Part shown: in pieces, positions 1 to 8,673 of the stretch
How positions within the stretch are numbered: position 1 is the stretch's first letter
Layout: each line of letters opens with the position of its first letter
NCBI RefSeq assembly: GCF_014384745.1
Contig: NZ_JACRSO010000001.1
Span: 124,001 to 188,000, forward strand
Direction: 5' to 3'
From: Luoshenia tenuis
Lineage (GTDB): Bacteria > Bacillota > Clostridia > Christensenellales > GCA-900066905
Length of the DNA: 64,000 bases
The notes under the pieces: model-generated
The model's input: the letters and a program-made list of their open reading frames with translations, nothing else
The model's database searches: none
Told to the model about the DNA's origin: nothing
Made by a program: the position numbers and the translations under genes

Positions 1-1043
1 ATCGCCTGTACGGCCCCTTCAAACCCCTCGGTCAATTGGGAGAAGTCGCCCGCCTGGGCCATGCCATCTTTTAGCTGCTGTGCGCCCTGGGCCAGCTTTT
101 CCAGCTCCTCAATATAGGTAGAAAGGCCATCGGCATAATCTTTCATCCCGCTTTGCAGGGCTTTTGCGCCGGCATCCAGCTCCCCAGTACCGCTGGCCAG
201 CCCACTCGTCCCTTCAGCCAGCTGGTCCATGCCCTGGGCAAAAGCCTGCGTGCCGTCCGCCAGCTCCTTGGCGCCATCCTCCAGCTGCGAGAAGCCCTCT
301 TTCACCTCATCCGTATCAAAATAGCCGGACAGGTCCGCCGGCATCATCGCCGCGCTGATCCCGTCAAACGCAAAATCCCGCGCTGAAAGCTCGATGCGGA
401 AGGTGCCCGAGCGCCCCGGCAGCAGCGTAAAAGCCAATTGTTTGCTCTGACCGGTGACTACCTGCGTAGCCCCCTGGGCCGCCACCACCTCGGCCTTGCC
501 CATATCCACCGGTACGGTGACCTGCAGCATGTATCGCTCTTGATAGATCGCATCAGCGCGTTCATTCGCCTGGGCGGCGATCTCGATCTCCACCTTGCCG
601 GTGGCGCCCGCCAGCTGCTGCGGCTCTACTTTTTTGCCATCCAGCCAGTAGTTGATCTGGAAATTCCAGGGGATCTCGCCGCTTTCCAGCGTGCCCTGAT
701 AGTAAAAGCCCTCAGGCATGGCCGGCAGGTTCCAGACGATCTGCTCGCCGCTCTGGGCGGGGAGGGTATCATCGGTCATATTTTTAATTGCCGTATAGCG
801 CCCGTAATCCGTATAGCTTCCTTCCTCGGGCACCAAAAGATGATTGACTACCTGGATGCCCTGCTGGTTCCCCTGGCTGTCCAGCGTCACGTAAACCGTT
901 TCATCCTTTACAACCGGTTGGGCGTTTTGGGCTTTTTCCATCTGTGCGGCCGCCTGTAAATTGCTATTCCAGGCACAGGCGGCGCACAGGATGCCCGCCA
1001 GCGTCAGCTGTGTAGCGCGCTTAAATGTATTTTTCTTCATCAT
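1..1043 (-). CDS. YhgE/Pip-like heptad-repeat membrane protein, N-terminal part (truncated by window edge)
   Basis: The reading frame stays open from an ATG at 1043 to the left edge, so only about 347 N-terminal residues are visible. It begins MMKKNTFKRATQ with a hydrophobic segment and an Ala-rich site (LQAAAQ) that looks like a signal peptide. A beta-rich extracellular region follows. From about residue 255 there are repeats of the form x-x-x-L-x-x-G (LEDGAKELADGTQ, LAEGTSGLASG, LDAGAKALQSG), the heptads typical of YhgE/Pip-type and related MMPL-associated proteins. The start overlaps the stop of the MMPL gene (ATGATGA), so it is the third gene of a TetR-MMPL operon. The C-terminal membrane part is expected beyond the window. 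Function is unknown; a role in surface transport with the MMPL exporter is inference. Confidence 0.75.
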   Translation of the reverse strand, partial: MMKKNTFKRATQLTLAGILCAACAWNSNLQAAAQMEKAQNAQPVVKDETVYVTLDSQGNQQGIQVVNHLLVPEEGSYTDYGRYTAIKNMTDDTLPAQSGEQIVWNLPAMPEGFYYQGTLESGEIPWNFQINYWLDGKKVEPQQLAGATGKVEIEIAAQANERADAIYQERYMLQVTVPVDMGKAEVVAAQGATQVVTGQSKQLAFTLLPGRSGTFRIELSARDFAFDGISAAMMPADLSGYFDTDEVKEGFSQLEDGAKELADGTQAFAQGMDQLAEGTSGLASGTGELDAGAKALQSGMKDYADGLSTYIEELEKLAQGAQQLKDGMAQAGDFSQLTEGFEGAVQA

Positions 1044-3124
1044 GCCTTTCCTTTCTCCAGGGATTGTTGCTTTTTTCTACGCCAATGCCAGGTCGTCTTG
1101 CCGATCGCTTTATCAAACAGTACCAGCAGCTGGGGCAGCAGCGCCACCACCAGTATCCCGCTGAGCGCCGCGCCGCGGCCGATCAGCATCCCCAAATCGC
1201 TGACGCCGGGGATGGAGGAGACAAAGCCCTCCGTAAGCCCAACAGCGCATAAGATACCCGCGGAAGTTAAAATCGTGCCTGCCGATGCCGCCACCGCGCT
1301 GACCGCAGCGGCCCGTTTATCCTGTATCCTGCGGAAGTCCAGGTAGCGGTTGGTCAGCAGTATCGCATAATCAATGGTCGCGCCCAGTTGGATGGCCGAT
1401 ACGATCATATAGCCGATAAAGGAGATCGCCGCGCCCTGGAAGTAGGGGATACACATATTGATCCAAATCGAAAGCTGAATGACGAACACCAACAGCACCG
1501 GCAGCAGCAGTGAGCGGAAGGTAAACAGGATAATCAGCGCTACGATGCCGATGGCCACCGCGTTGACGATGGTGTAATCGCTCTCCACCAGCGCCTTGAT
1601 CTCCGTTATGCTGGTGGGCTGCCCCAGCACCACATAGCCATCGGGATAATAGGATTGCAGGGTGCCCTTGATCTGTTCTACTGCCGCATAAGTCTCCTCG
1701 CTCTCCTGCGGGAGATCCAGCATCACGACCATGCGCGCGTAATGGGGCCCTTCAAACTGCTCCAGTACGCCGGCGGGCAGCATCTCATCGGGGATCCCGA
1801 CCCCCACAGAGGTGGCAAGGGACTGCACCTGGCGCACATCCTCACGGGCTGTAAGCGCCTGTGCCAGCTGGTTTTCCTTCCCCCGGTCGCCCTTTTCCAC
1901 CAGTACCACCAGCGGATTATAGGTGCCGAAACGCTCCGCGATCTTTTCCTGCTCCTGCGCGATCTGCGTACCCTCGCTAACCAGCAGCGAAGTTTCCCCA
2001 TAAACAAAGCGGTTAGCGCCCTGCCCTAAAAATGCAGGGATGGCAACCAGCAACGCCAATGCTAAAATAGGCCAGCGCGCCTTAAGGATCCCGCGCCCCA
2101 GTTTCTCAAACCGCGGCAGGAAAGGCCGGTGCGCCGTCCGATCCAACCCTTTGACGCAGACCAGCGCCAGGGGTGGTAACAAAAACAGGACGCAAAGCAG
2201 GCTGATGACGATCCCCTTGCCCAGCACCAGGCCCATATCTGCGCCAATGCCATATTGCATGAACATCAGCGCTACAAAGCCGGCCACCGTCGTCAAACAG
2301 CTGGCAAACAGCGAAGAGCGCGATTCCCGCAGGGCTATGTGCATCGCCTTTGCCGGTTCCAGCCCCTGCCCGCGGCACTCCCGGAAGCGGTGCAGCAGGA
2401 ACAGCGAATAGTCCATGGAAATGGCCAGCTGCAGCAGCGCCGCCGTCATTTGAGTGATAAAGGAGATGTCCCCAAGCGCCAGATTGGTGCCCATGTTGAT
2501 CAGCACCGATACGCCGATCACCGCCAGGTAGAGCAGCGGCTCCAGCCAGGACGACGAGGACAGGATCAGGATGCCGATAAAAATCGGCATCAAAAACAGC
2601 GAGATGGTGGCCAGCTCATTGACGGTAGCATCCCGCATGGCTACGGCGTTGACCGATGACCCCGAAAAGCTGGCCCCTTCCCCAACGATCGCGCGTATGC
2701 CGTCCAGCGCCGCCTCTGTTTCCAGCGAATAGTCGTCTTGCAGAAATTCCACCTGAAAAAGGGCCGCGCCCTCTTTATAGTATTGCTCCAGCAGCGCCGG
2801 ATCGGCCTGCTCCAGGGGCTGATAGGCGTCAATCATATCGTCGGCAAAGATCACGCTTTTTACCCCTTTGACCTTGGCGATCTGCTCCTTTAACGCCACT
2901 GCCTCCTGAAATGATACATCCTCCACCATAACCTGGGCCGCGCCGCTAAGGCCGAATTCTTCGTCAATGACCGCCATCGCCTGGCGCGTTTGGCTGCTTT
3001 CAGGCAGATAAGCGCTCAGGTTATAGTTTACGCTGACCAGCGGCCAGAGCATCAGGCAGATCAGGCACAGCGTCCCAAACCCGATCAGGACGCTCCACCG
3101 CCTTTTAAAATACTGGTGCTTCAT
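1040..3124 (-). CDS. MMPL/RND-superfamily transporter
   Basis: A 694-residue protein with an N-terminal membrane anchor (WSVLIGFGTLCLICLMLW), a large extracytoplasmic loop, a block of about five membrane segments around residues 175-330, a second loop, and a second block near 510-680. This duplicated layout is that of MMPL/RND exporters. Conserved SxDY-type motifs occur in both halves: AISMDYSLFLLHRF and QLGATIDYAILLTNRYL. The ATG at 3124 follows GGAGGAACG. It lies 22 bp after the TetR gene and overlaps the next gene by 4 bp, so the three are probably one operon under TetR control. Members of this family export lipids or drugs; the substrate here cannot be read from sequence. Confidence 0.88.
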   Translation of the reverse strand: MKHQYFKRRWSVLIGFGTLCLICLMLWPLVSVNYNLSAYLPESSQTRQAMAVIDEEFGLSGAAQVMVEDVSFQEAVALKEQIAKVKGVKSVIFADDMIDAYQPLEQADPALLEQYYKEGAALFQVEFLQDDYSLETEAALDGIRAIVGEGASFSGSSVNAVAMRDATVNELATISLFLMPIFIGILILSSSSWLEPLLYLAVIGVSVLINMGTNLALGDISFITQMTAALLQLAISMDYSLFLLHRFRECRGQGLEPAKAMHIALRESRSSLFASCLTTVAGFVALMFMQYGIGADMGLVLGKGIVISLLCVLFLLPPLALVCVKGLDRTAHRPFLPRFEKLGRGILKARWPILALALLVAIPAFLGQGANRFVYGETSLLVSEGTQIAQEQEKIAERFGTYNPLVVLVEKGDRGKENQLAQALTAREDVRQVQSLATSVGVGIPDEMLPAGVLEQFEGPHYARMVVMLDLPQESEETYAAVEQIKGTLQSYYPDGYVVLGQPTSITEIKALVESDYTIVNAVAIGIVALIILFTFRSLLLPVLLVFVIQLSIWINMCIPYFQGAAISFIGYMIVSAIQLGATIDYAILLTNRYLDFRRIQDKRAAAVSAVAASAGTILTSAGILCAVGLTEGFVSSIPGVSDLGMLIGRGAALSGILVVALLPQLLVLFDKAIGKTTWHWRRKKQQSLEKGKA

Positions 3125-3146
3125 CGTTCCTCCATCCTCTTGTCCC

Positions 3147-3743
3147 CTATCCTTTCATTCTCTGGTCAACATCTTTTAGCATAATGGCCAGCAGCTGCCC
3201 AAACAGCTTTTCCATGCGCGTGGGATCATCCCCACAGGTATCCATAATCGTAAAAAATCCATCCACGATGGTCTTGGCCAACAGCTCGGGCAAAAACCGG
3301 TCCCGCGCCTCAACCGGTACAAGGGGAAAAAGCTCCTGCTCAAAGCGTTCGACAATGCGCTGGATCAGCCGGTCGTACGCGCTTTGATAGGGCGAGCCCT
3401 CGCTTTTAAAAAGCAGGATATAAAACTTTTGTCCATAATCCCGCGCCAGCCGGATGATCTCCTGGGCGATCTGGGCCACCGGCAGGTTGTGCGGCGTCAT
3501 CCCCCCAGCGCTGCCGATGCGCTTATCGATGACGATGACCGATTTAAGCTGCTCCCACGCAGGGCGTACCAGCGCATCGAACAGGGCCGCCTTATTATCG
3601 TAATAGCGGTAGATATTTCCCACCGTCATCTCGGCCTTGGCAGCGATCTGCCGCATCGACGCGTCCTTATAACCCCTGGCGGCAAATTCCCGCAGGGCCA
3701 CGGACAAGATCTTATGGCGCGTTTCCTCTTTTAAATATTGCAC
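3147..3743 (-). CDS. TetR/AcrR-family transcriptional regulator of the MMPL operon
   Basis: A 198-residue protein with a typical N-terminal TetR helix-turn-helix: KILSVALREFAARGYKDASM, then IAAKAEMTVGNIYRYYDNKAAL. The C-terminal ligand domain is variable. The frame runs upstream to an ATG, but the best start is the GTG at 3743, seven bases after AGGAG, giving MQYLKEETRHKI. It is the first gene of the operon with the MMPL transporter, so it probably represses its own transcription and that of the exporter. A near-palindrome at 3808-3822 upstream is a candidate operator. Confidence 0.88.
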   Translation of the reverse strand: MQYLKEETRHKILSVALREFAARGYKDASMRQIAAKAEMTVGNIYRYYDNKAALFDALVRPAWEQLKSVIVIDKRIGSAGGMTPHNLPVAQIAQEIIRLARDYGQKFYILLFKSEGSPYQSAYDRLIQRIVERFEQELFPLVPVEARDRFLPELLAKTIVDGFFTIMDTCGDDPTRMEKLFGQLLAIMLKDVDQRMKG

Positions 3744-3807
3744 TAGTAAACTCCTGTTTATTTTTAGATATTTTATCATGGAGAAAAAGTACGATTCAAC
3801 CGATAAA

Positions 3808-3822
3808 TCAAACAAGTGTTCA
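3808..3822. promoter_or_regulatory. candidate TetR operator
   Basis: The 15-bp sequence TCAAACAAGTGTTCA is close to the palindrome TGAACAnnTGTTCA used by many AcrR-type TetR regulators. It lies about 65 bp upstream of the GTG start of the TetR gene. The assignment is based only on form and position. Confidence 0.45.
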
Positions 3823-3859
3823 TTATTCGTTGAATTTACAGTTTGTTCATAATAACAAA

Positions 3860-3903
3860 GCAGCGGTGCTTTGCCTTCTCTATTGGATGCAAAGTACCGC
3901 TGC
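3860..3903 (-). terminator. intrinsic terminator of the antiporter operon
   Basis: A 15-bp stem with one mismatch (GCAGCGGTACTTTGC / GCAAAGCACCGCTGC on the minus strand) and a 14-base loop, followed on that strand by TTTGTTATT. It lies just past the stop of the antiporter gene at 3981. Confidence 0.7.
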
Positions 3904-3980
3904 CGGAATCCTCATCTGGATCAGCCCAGCTTTCCAGTGTGTAGCGTTTTCTCTTTATACGATGCACGCATGTCGCAGCC

Positions 3981-5246
3981 TCATTCTGCTTTCGGCTGTA
4001 GTTGAGCTTCTCCATCTGCATCATCTTTGCTTTTGTTCAGCTCGCCCGCCCATTCAAAGCCCTTTTTGGCGATAATGACCGCGATCACCTCGTTTATCAC
4101 CGCCGCCGCGGCGATCGTCCCCTGAATGATCTTGGCGCATGCCGGCGCGGGGCCGCTGAGCGTGGAAACCGCAATGCCGGTAAACACCAGCGATACGCCC
4201 GAATGCGGCAGGAGCGTTAGCCCCAAATACCGTTTGACCGTCAAGGGCGCCCGGGTGATATGCGCCCCAAAATAGGCGCCAAAGTATTTGCCACAGGCCC
4301 TAGCCAGAATGTAAACCGCCGTATACAGCCCCGCGCCCAAAATCAGATGATAATCCAGCGGCGCGCCCAGGTTTAAAATGACCACGATCATGGCAAACCC
4401 CAAAATTGGATTGAAGGCGTGCATGATCTGCTCCAATCTCTTCTGGGGAACGATATTGGCAAAAGTAGCCGAAAAAGCCATGCCGATCAGCATAAAATTG
4501 AGCCCGGCATCCCCCAGCCAATAGGTATTGACCATAAGCCCGATGGCACAGGAGAGCAGCAGCATAGCGATGAGCAGCGCCAGCGTGGCCGCCCGCCCCC
4601 GCTCTTTCTTCAGCACCCAGCCGGCCAAAAGACCGGTTAAAACGCCGATCACCAACGGTAGCAGTACCGTGAGCACGATGATATAGGCCGGCATCTGCTG
4701 CTCCGAAAGGCCGGCGGAAACGATGGAGATGGTGGAAAAAAATACCACCACCGCCACCATATCGTCCAGCGCCGCCATGGGGATCAGGGTGCGGGTCACC
4801 GGCCCGTCCGTATGGTATTCCCGCACGATGGAAAGCGCCGGCGCCGGCGCCGTAGCCAGCGCGATGCCGCCGAAGATCACCGCCAGATAGAGAGGAACGC
4901 CGGCGAAGTAAAATACCGCGCCAAACACCAGGGTAACGACCAAAAAAGCGCCCATGGATTGGGTCAGGGTGGTGATCAGAATCTGCCGCCCCGTCTTTTT
5001 GATCTTGCTCCACACCAGTTCTGTACCGATCAGAAGCCCTACGGCGCACTCCAGGCAATGTACCGCTACAGTGTACCAGTTCTCTTGCATCATAGCCTCG
5101 TCCAGCAGCGCAAAAGCGTGGGGCCCCAGCAGCATGCCGGCCAGCAGCCAGCCCAGGATAGCGGGCAGACGGAGTTTAGAGACCAACTTACCCAGGATAA
5201 AAGCCGCAAAGATCGTTAGCGCCAAACGTAAAAGCATTAAAAACAT
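3981..5246 (-). CDS. CPA2-type cation:proton antiporter (Na+/H+ exchanger family)
   Basis: About 421 residues, almost all in hydrophobic segments (roughly 11-13), as in the Na+/H+ exchanger domain of the KefB/NapA-like CPA2 group. Recognisable pieces are LRLPAILGWLLAGMLLGP near the N-terminus, PAPALSIVREYHTDGPVTRTL before a helix with ALDDMVAVVVF, and LLPHSGVSLVFTGIA near the end. No TrkA-N domain is attached; the tail is short and charged. The ATG at 5246 sits inside the stop of the upstream TetR gene (GTGATG), with AAGGGG upstream; the adjacent GTG at 5249 is an alternative. It is the second gene of a TetR-controlled operon. The ion and physiological role are not determined. Confidence 0.85.
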   Translation of the reverse strand: MFLMLLRLALTIFAAFILGKLVSKLRLPAILGWLLAGMLLGPHAFALLDEAMMQENWYTVAVHCLECAVGLLIGTELVWSKIKKTGRQILITTLTQSMGAFLVVTLVFGAVFYFAGVPLYLAVIFGGIALATAPAPALSIVREYHTDGPVTRTLIPMAALDDMVAVVVFFSTISIVSAGLSEQQMPAYIIVLTVLLPLVIGVLTGLLAGWVLKKERGRAATLALLIAMLLLSCAIGLMVNTYWLGDAGLNFMLIGMAFSATFANIVPQKRLEQIMHAFNPILGFAMIVVILNLGAPLDYHLILGAGLYTAVYILARACGKYFGAYFGAHITRAPLTVKRYLGLTLLPHSGVSLVFTGIAVSTLSGPAPACAKIIQGTIAAAAVINEVIAVIIAKKGFEWAGELNKSKDDADGEAQLQPKAE

Positions 5247-5854
5247 CACGATTCACCCCTTGCAATGCCGTAGAGCATGAAATCCAGAATACGGGCCAGC
5301 TTCGCCTCATGATCCTGCACCTTATCCGAGAGGCTGGCCCCCTCATAGGCGGGGCTGGCAAAATAGCCGTTGAACATCTCCTGTACGATGGTGTAGTACT
5401 CCAGCGCTTCCTGCTGCGTCACGCCCTGGCGCAGCGTCAACTTCTCCAGCGCACGGCAGTAGATCTCCTGGTTAAAGGCGTCAAATTCCGCCTTTCGTTC
5501 GCGGATCGCCTGGGCAAGGTGCTTGGGCGGCTGCAGCACCGCCTCAAAAAACACTTGAGAAAGGCCGGGATTCTCCGAAAAAAAGCGATAGCGCAAGCCC
5601 ATGTACTCCGCCAGCGCACCGCCCGTGCTATGCTGTTTGACATACGCCATAAAAGTTTTAAGCACGGCGCTGACGCAATGCAGGTAAATATCATCCTTAT
5701 TTTTAAAGTTATGGTAAATAAGACCCTTGGAGATATCATGATTTTGGCAAATGGTGTTCAACGTGGCGCCCTCGTATCCCCGCTCGCCAAACTCTTCCAG
5801 CGCCGCAGCGATGATCTTTTCCCGGGTCAACTCCGTTTTTTCCGCCTTCTTCAC
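5246..5854 (-). CDS. TetR/AcrR-family transcriptional regulator of the antiporter operon
   Basis: A 202-residue protein. The N-terminal TetR DNA-binding domain is clear: REKIIAAALEEFGERGYEGA, then ICQNHDISKGLIYHNFKNKDD. The start is a GTG at 5854 with GGAGCC eight bases upstream. It is co-transcribed with the antiporter, which overlaps its stop codon. Two palindromes just upstream overlap the predicted promoter and fit autorepression. The ligand is unknown. Confidence 0.88.
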   Translation of the reverse strand: MKKAEKTELTREKIIAAALEEFGERGYEGATLNTICQNHDISKGLIYHNFKNKDDIYLHCVSAVLKTFMAYVKQHSTGGALAEYMGLRYRFFSENPGLSQVFFEAVLQPPKHLAQAIRERKAEFDAFNQEIYCRALEKLTLRQGVTQQEALEYYTIVQEMFNGYFASPAYEGASLSDKVQDHEAKLARILDFMLYGIARGES

Positions 5855-5876
5855 GGCTTTAGGCTCCTTTAGTTAT

Positions 5877-5900
5877 ATTATAGACCAATCAGTCTATAAT
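5877..5900. promoter_or_regulatory. TetR-type operator 1
   Basis: A perfect inverted repeat with 9-bp arms, ATTATAGAC and GTCTATAAT, around CAATCA. It lies just downstream of the -10 element of the TetR/antiporter promoter and shares the TAGACC(A/G)ATC core with the second operator. Confidence 0.65.
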
Positions 5901-5902
5901 AG

Positions 5903-5931
5903 AGGATATCATAAATAGACCGATCGGTCAA
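5903..5931 (-). promoter_or_regulatory. promoter of the TetR/antiporter operon
   Basis: On the minus strand a TTGACC -35 and a TATCCT -10 are separated by 17 bp. The -35 lies in operator 2 and the -10 is directly followed by operator 1, so bound repressor would block RNA polymerase. Confidence 0.55.
5918..5929. promoter_or_regulatory. TetR-type operator 2
   Basis: GACCGATCGGTC is a perfect 12-bp palindrome, a common TetR-family operator core. It covers the -35 region of the promoter of the adjacent TetR gene. Confidence 0.65.
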
Positions 5932-5959
5932 TAATAAAGCAAATCGTTTCGATGATGCA

Positions 5960-5991
5960 AAAAGCCGCAGGGTAAATACCCTGCGGCTTTT
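5960..5991 (-). terminator. intrinsic terminator of the hydrogenase operon
   Basis: A perfect 13-bp stem (AAAAGCCGCAGGG / CCCTGCGGCTTTT) with a 6-base loop. On the minus strand it ends in a T run and lies 20 bp after the stop of the last hydrogenase gene. Confidence 0.85.
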
Positions 5992-6012
5992 ATATTGCAC
6001 CTATACAAAAAA

Positions 6013-7479
6013 CTATCGTTCCATCGAAATTTTTTCCATTCCATGCTGGGCGAGATTCTCGCCAATCGTGCGGCCATCCGCCTCGGCCAGCAGCTTTTTG
6101 CGGGTCTGCTGATACAGCCGCTCGTTTTGCACCATGGCCGGGCCGCTTCCGCAGCCGCCGATGCAGGCCATACCCTCGATAAAGTCCGCCGGGAATTTGC
6201 CGCTGGCCAGCATCGCCAGCGCCTTTTTGCATTCCGCAGCGCCGTCGCAGCGGTGCGCCACGATGGAAGGCGTCGTCCCCAGCTGTTCGGTCAGCGCCTG
6301 GAGCACCGCCCCGGTCACCCCACCGGACTGGGCAAAGCCCTTGCCATAGCGGGAGGCATCCTGCTGGCTGTCCTCGCACTTTTCAGGATCGATGCGCTTG
6401 GCGTCAAACATCGCCAGCAATTCCTCGGCAGTCAGCACGCAATCGGCGCCGCCCTCCACCGTTTCATCCTGGCACTCAGTCTTTTTCGCCACGCAGGGGC
6501 CGATGAAGACCACGCGGGCATCCCGCTCCTTTTCCTTGATCCAGCGCGCCGTGGCCACCATGGGCGAAACCGTATGGCTCATGTTGGGGATCAGGGCGTG
6601 ATAATGCTTGCGGATCAGCTCCACAAACGCCGGGCAGCAGGAAGTGGTCATCTTTCCGCCGGCCTCCACCCGCTCCAGCAGCTCTTTGGCTTCGTGCTGG
6701 GCCACCGCGTCCGCGCCCAGGCCTACTTCGATCACATCCGTAAAGCCCAGCAGCTTGACCGCGGTCTTGAGCTTGCCCATGCTGGCGTTCGGGCCAAACT
6801 GGCCTTCCAACGCCGGCGCGATGATAGCATAGGTAGGATAGGGACTGCGGATCCATTCAATCGCCTTTAGCATATACGAGCGGTCCGAGATCGCACCAAA
6901 GGGGCAATCTCGCATGCAGGCGCCGCAGGATATGCACTTTTCCTCCTGAATCTCCGCCAGCTTATCCTCGTTGATGGAGATGGCGCCTACCGGGCAGGAG
7001 CGCTTGCAGGGCCGTACCAAGTCCGCAATGGCGTTATAGGGGCACACCTGGGCGCAGCGGCCGCACTCACGGCATTTATCCGGGTCGATATACGCGCCCC
7101 GCCCCGTCATGGTGATGGCGCCAAAGGGGCAGGCGTTCATGCACTTTTTGGCCAGACACTTCTGGCAGTTCTCGGTGACGCGGTAGCGGTTGATAGGGCA
7201 GCCCTCGCAGGCCGCAGGGATCACGGTGATGACATTCTGGCGGCCTTCCGGCTCCTTCATCCCGCTGGGCAGCTTGCCGGTGGCCAGACGCACCCGCTGG
7301 CGGATGATCTCCCGCTCTTTATACACGCAGCAGCGGAAATGGGGCTGAGAGCCCTGGATCAACTCCCCCGGAATGGCCTCCAGATGCTCCTCATTTACCT
7401 GATCGGTAAACGCCAACTCAGCCACACGCCGCAAGGTCTGGTACTTATTCTTTTTGGCATCGTTTTCTACTTTAACCAT
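6013..7479 (-). CDS. monomeric [FeFe] hydrogenase (group B-like)
   Basis: 488 residues from the ATG at 7479 (GGAG six bases upstream). A roughly 85-residue N-terminal region is followed by a Cys-rich part (about residues 90-195) with ferredoxin-type CxxCxxxC motifs: CPINRYRVTENCQKC, CRECGRCAQVCP and CISCGACMRDCP. The H-cluster domain follows with the three family signatures: TSCCPAF (near 280), FIGPCVAKKTE (near 327) and EGMACIGGCGSGPA (near 455). The enzyme would interconvert H2 and protons/electrons, or sense H2. The third motif is not the textbook form of bifurcating or CpI-type enzymes, which suggests group B. It is the last gene of a ferredoxin / PAS-hydrogenase / phosphatase operon. In vivo direction and electron partner are unknown. 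Confidence 0.85.
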   Translation of the reverse strand: MVKVENDAKKNKYQTLRRVAELAFTDQVNEEHLEAIPGELIQGSQPHFRCCVYKEREIIRQRVRLATGKLPSGMKEPEGRQNVITVIPAACEGCPINRYRVTENCQKCLAKKCMNACPFGAITMTGRGAYIDPDKCRECGRCAQVCPYNAIADLVRPCKRSCPVGAISINEDKLAEIQEEKCISCGACMRDCPFGAISDRSYMLKAIEWIRSPYPTYAIIAPALEGQFGPNASMGKLKTAVKLLGFTDVIEVGLGADAVAQHEAKELLERVEAGGKMTTSCCPAFVELIRKHYHALIPNMSHTVSPMVATARWIKEKERDARVVFIGPCVAKKTECQDETVEGGADCVLTAEELLAMFDAKRIDPEKCEDSQQDASRYGKGFAQSGGVTGAVLQALTEQLGTTPSIVAHRCDGAAECKKALAMLASGKFPADFIEGMACIGGCGSGPAMVQNERLYQQTRKKLLAEADGRTIGENLAQHGMEKISMER

Positions 7480-7500
7480 GCTGCTCTCCACTTTCTCCCC

Positions 7501-8673
7501 TTAGTAGACCGAAATCTTGACGTTTTTCCCCATCGCCCGCATCAGGTCCGCCAGCTCGTTTAGCAGGCGCATTTTAATGCTCAGGTCCATCGGCAGGTTG
7601 GGGTTTTGGTGGGCGGGGTTGATAGCCTTGCCGATAAACAGATGCAGATCCGTACATTCCTCCAGCAGCATTCTGGCCAGTTTGGCCGCGCCGTTATCCG
7701 CATCCAGCGCGCTCAGGCTGAGCGGGTCTACCTCGCTGCCCTTGATCTGGCGCAGGATCTCCAGCGTGCGGTTAATGGTCAAAACGCCCTCGGTCACCAG
7801 GTCCACGCCCTGCATGTAAGCGATCGGCGGGATCAGCGGATCGGTAAAGTCCAAAGAGGTGCGCACCTCCCGGTGCAGCACGCGCCCGGCGATATTGGCG
7901 CTGGTGCCGCCGCATACCACCCGTTTGGCGTTGCCGCGCATCCAGTCCCGCACCAGCTCTTCATCCTTGGCTTTATCCTTGGGCGGGCCGGAGAACAGGT
8001 TGACCACCTGCTGAGGGACCACCTTGGCCATCAGCACGGTCGAATCGTCGCCGGGCTTGGACATGTAAAAGTTATCGATCACCTGGATCAGCGAGGAAAC
8101 CGCCCTAGGTACGGACAGGTCGCGCCGCGCCAGATCCAGGCAATAATTGGAAACGTTTTCCCAGCCCCAGCCCAGGTTCAGAATCGCGCCCACGCCTGCA
8201 TGGATCACCCCATCGCTGATCAGCGTGAACATATCGCCGATGGCGATATCAAACCGGCTCTCCCGCACAGTCTTCCCTGCGATCTCGCGGATCTCAAAGG
8301 GCGGCTCGATGATCTCGCCTCCCCGGATCATGACGCAGGCGGGGTTATCGAACTCCACGAGATAAGCGCGCCCATCGTGATACAGCTGCAGGATGCTGAA
8401 GGTGGAGTAGGCCACGTGGCGCACCTTGCAGATCGGCAGCGTCTGGGCGATGGTCTCCACCGCCTCGTCCACCTTAGCGCCCTCTTTGAGCATGGTGATG
8501 ATGATCTTACTGGTCAGCGAGGAAAGGATGTTGGCCTTGACCCCGCTGCCCAACCCGTCCGAAAGCACAAGGATATCCGAATCTTCCGTGCGAACGATCT
8601 CCACTTTATCGCCGCACAACTCCTCGCCAAACTTGTTCAGGCTCTTATAGCCGATATCCATATGCATCATCAT
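7501..8673 (-). CDS. SpoIIE-family (PP2C-type) protein serine/threonine phosphatase
   Basis: 390 residues. PP2C/SpoIIE metal-binding motifs are present: VLSDGLGSGVKAN near residue 33, TLISDGVIHAG near 160 and GDDSTVLMAKV near 220. About 150 C-terminal residues of unassigned sequence follow. The start overlaps the stop of the upstream PAS-hydrogenase (ATGA); a later ATG (MDIGYKSLNK) four codons in is possible. SpoIIE-like phosphatases dephosphorylate regulatory proteins, often anti-anti-sigma factors. Here the gene sits between two [FeFe]-hydrogenase genes, so it is probably the output of a hydrogen/redox sensor. The phosphoprotein target is not encoded nearby. Confidence 0.85.
   Translation of the reverse strand: MMMHMDIGYKSLNKFGEELCGDKVEIVRTEDSDILVLSDGLGSGVKANILSSLTSKIIITMLKEGAKVDEAVETIAQTLPICKVRHVAYSTFSILQLYHDGRAYLVEFDNPACVMIRGGEIIEPPFEIREIAGKTVRESRFDIAIGDMFTLISDGVIHAGVGAILNLGWGWENVSNYCLDLARRDLSVPRAVSSLIQVIDNFYMSKPGDDSTVLMAKVVPQQVVNLFSGPPKDKAKDEELVRDWMRGNAKRVVCGGTSANIAGRVLHREVRTSLDFTDPLIPPIAYMQGVDLVTEGVLTINRTLEILRQIKGSEVDPLSLSALDADNGAAKLARMLLEECTDLHLFIGKAINPAHQNPNLPMDLSIKMRLLNELADLMRAMGKNVKISVY

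Noticed and set aside
153..959. Open frames on the plus strand opposite the heptad-repeat gene
   Set aside because: They are shadows of the GC-rich minus-strand gene, which has a clear start, signal peptide and repeats.
3836..4075. Small frames on both strands between the first TetR gene and the antiporter
   Set aside because: No ribosome binding site or family resemblance; the region holds a terminator hairpin.
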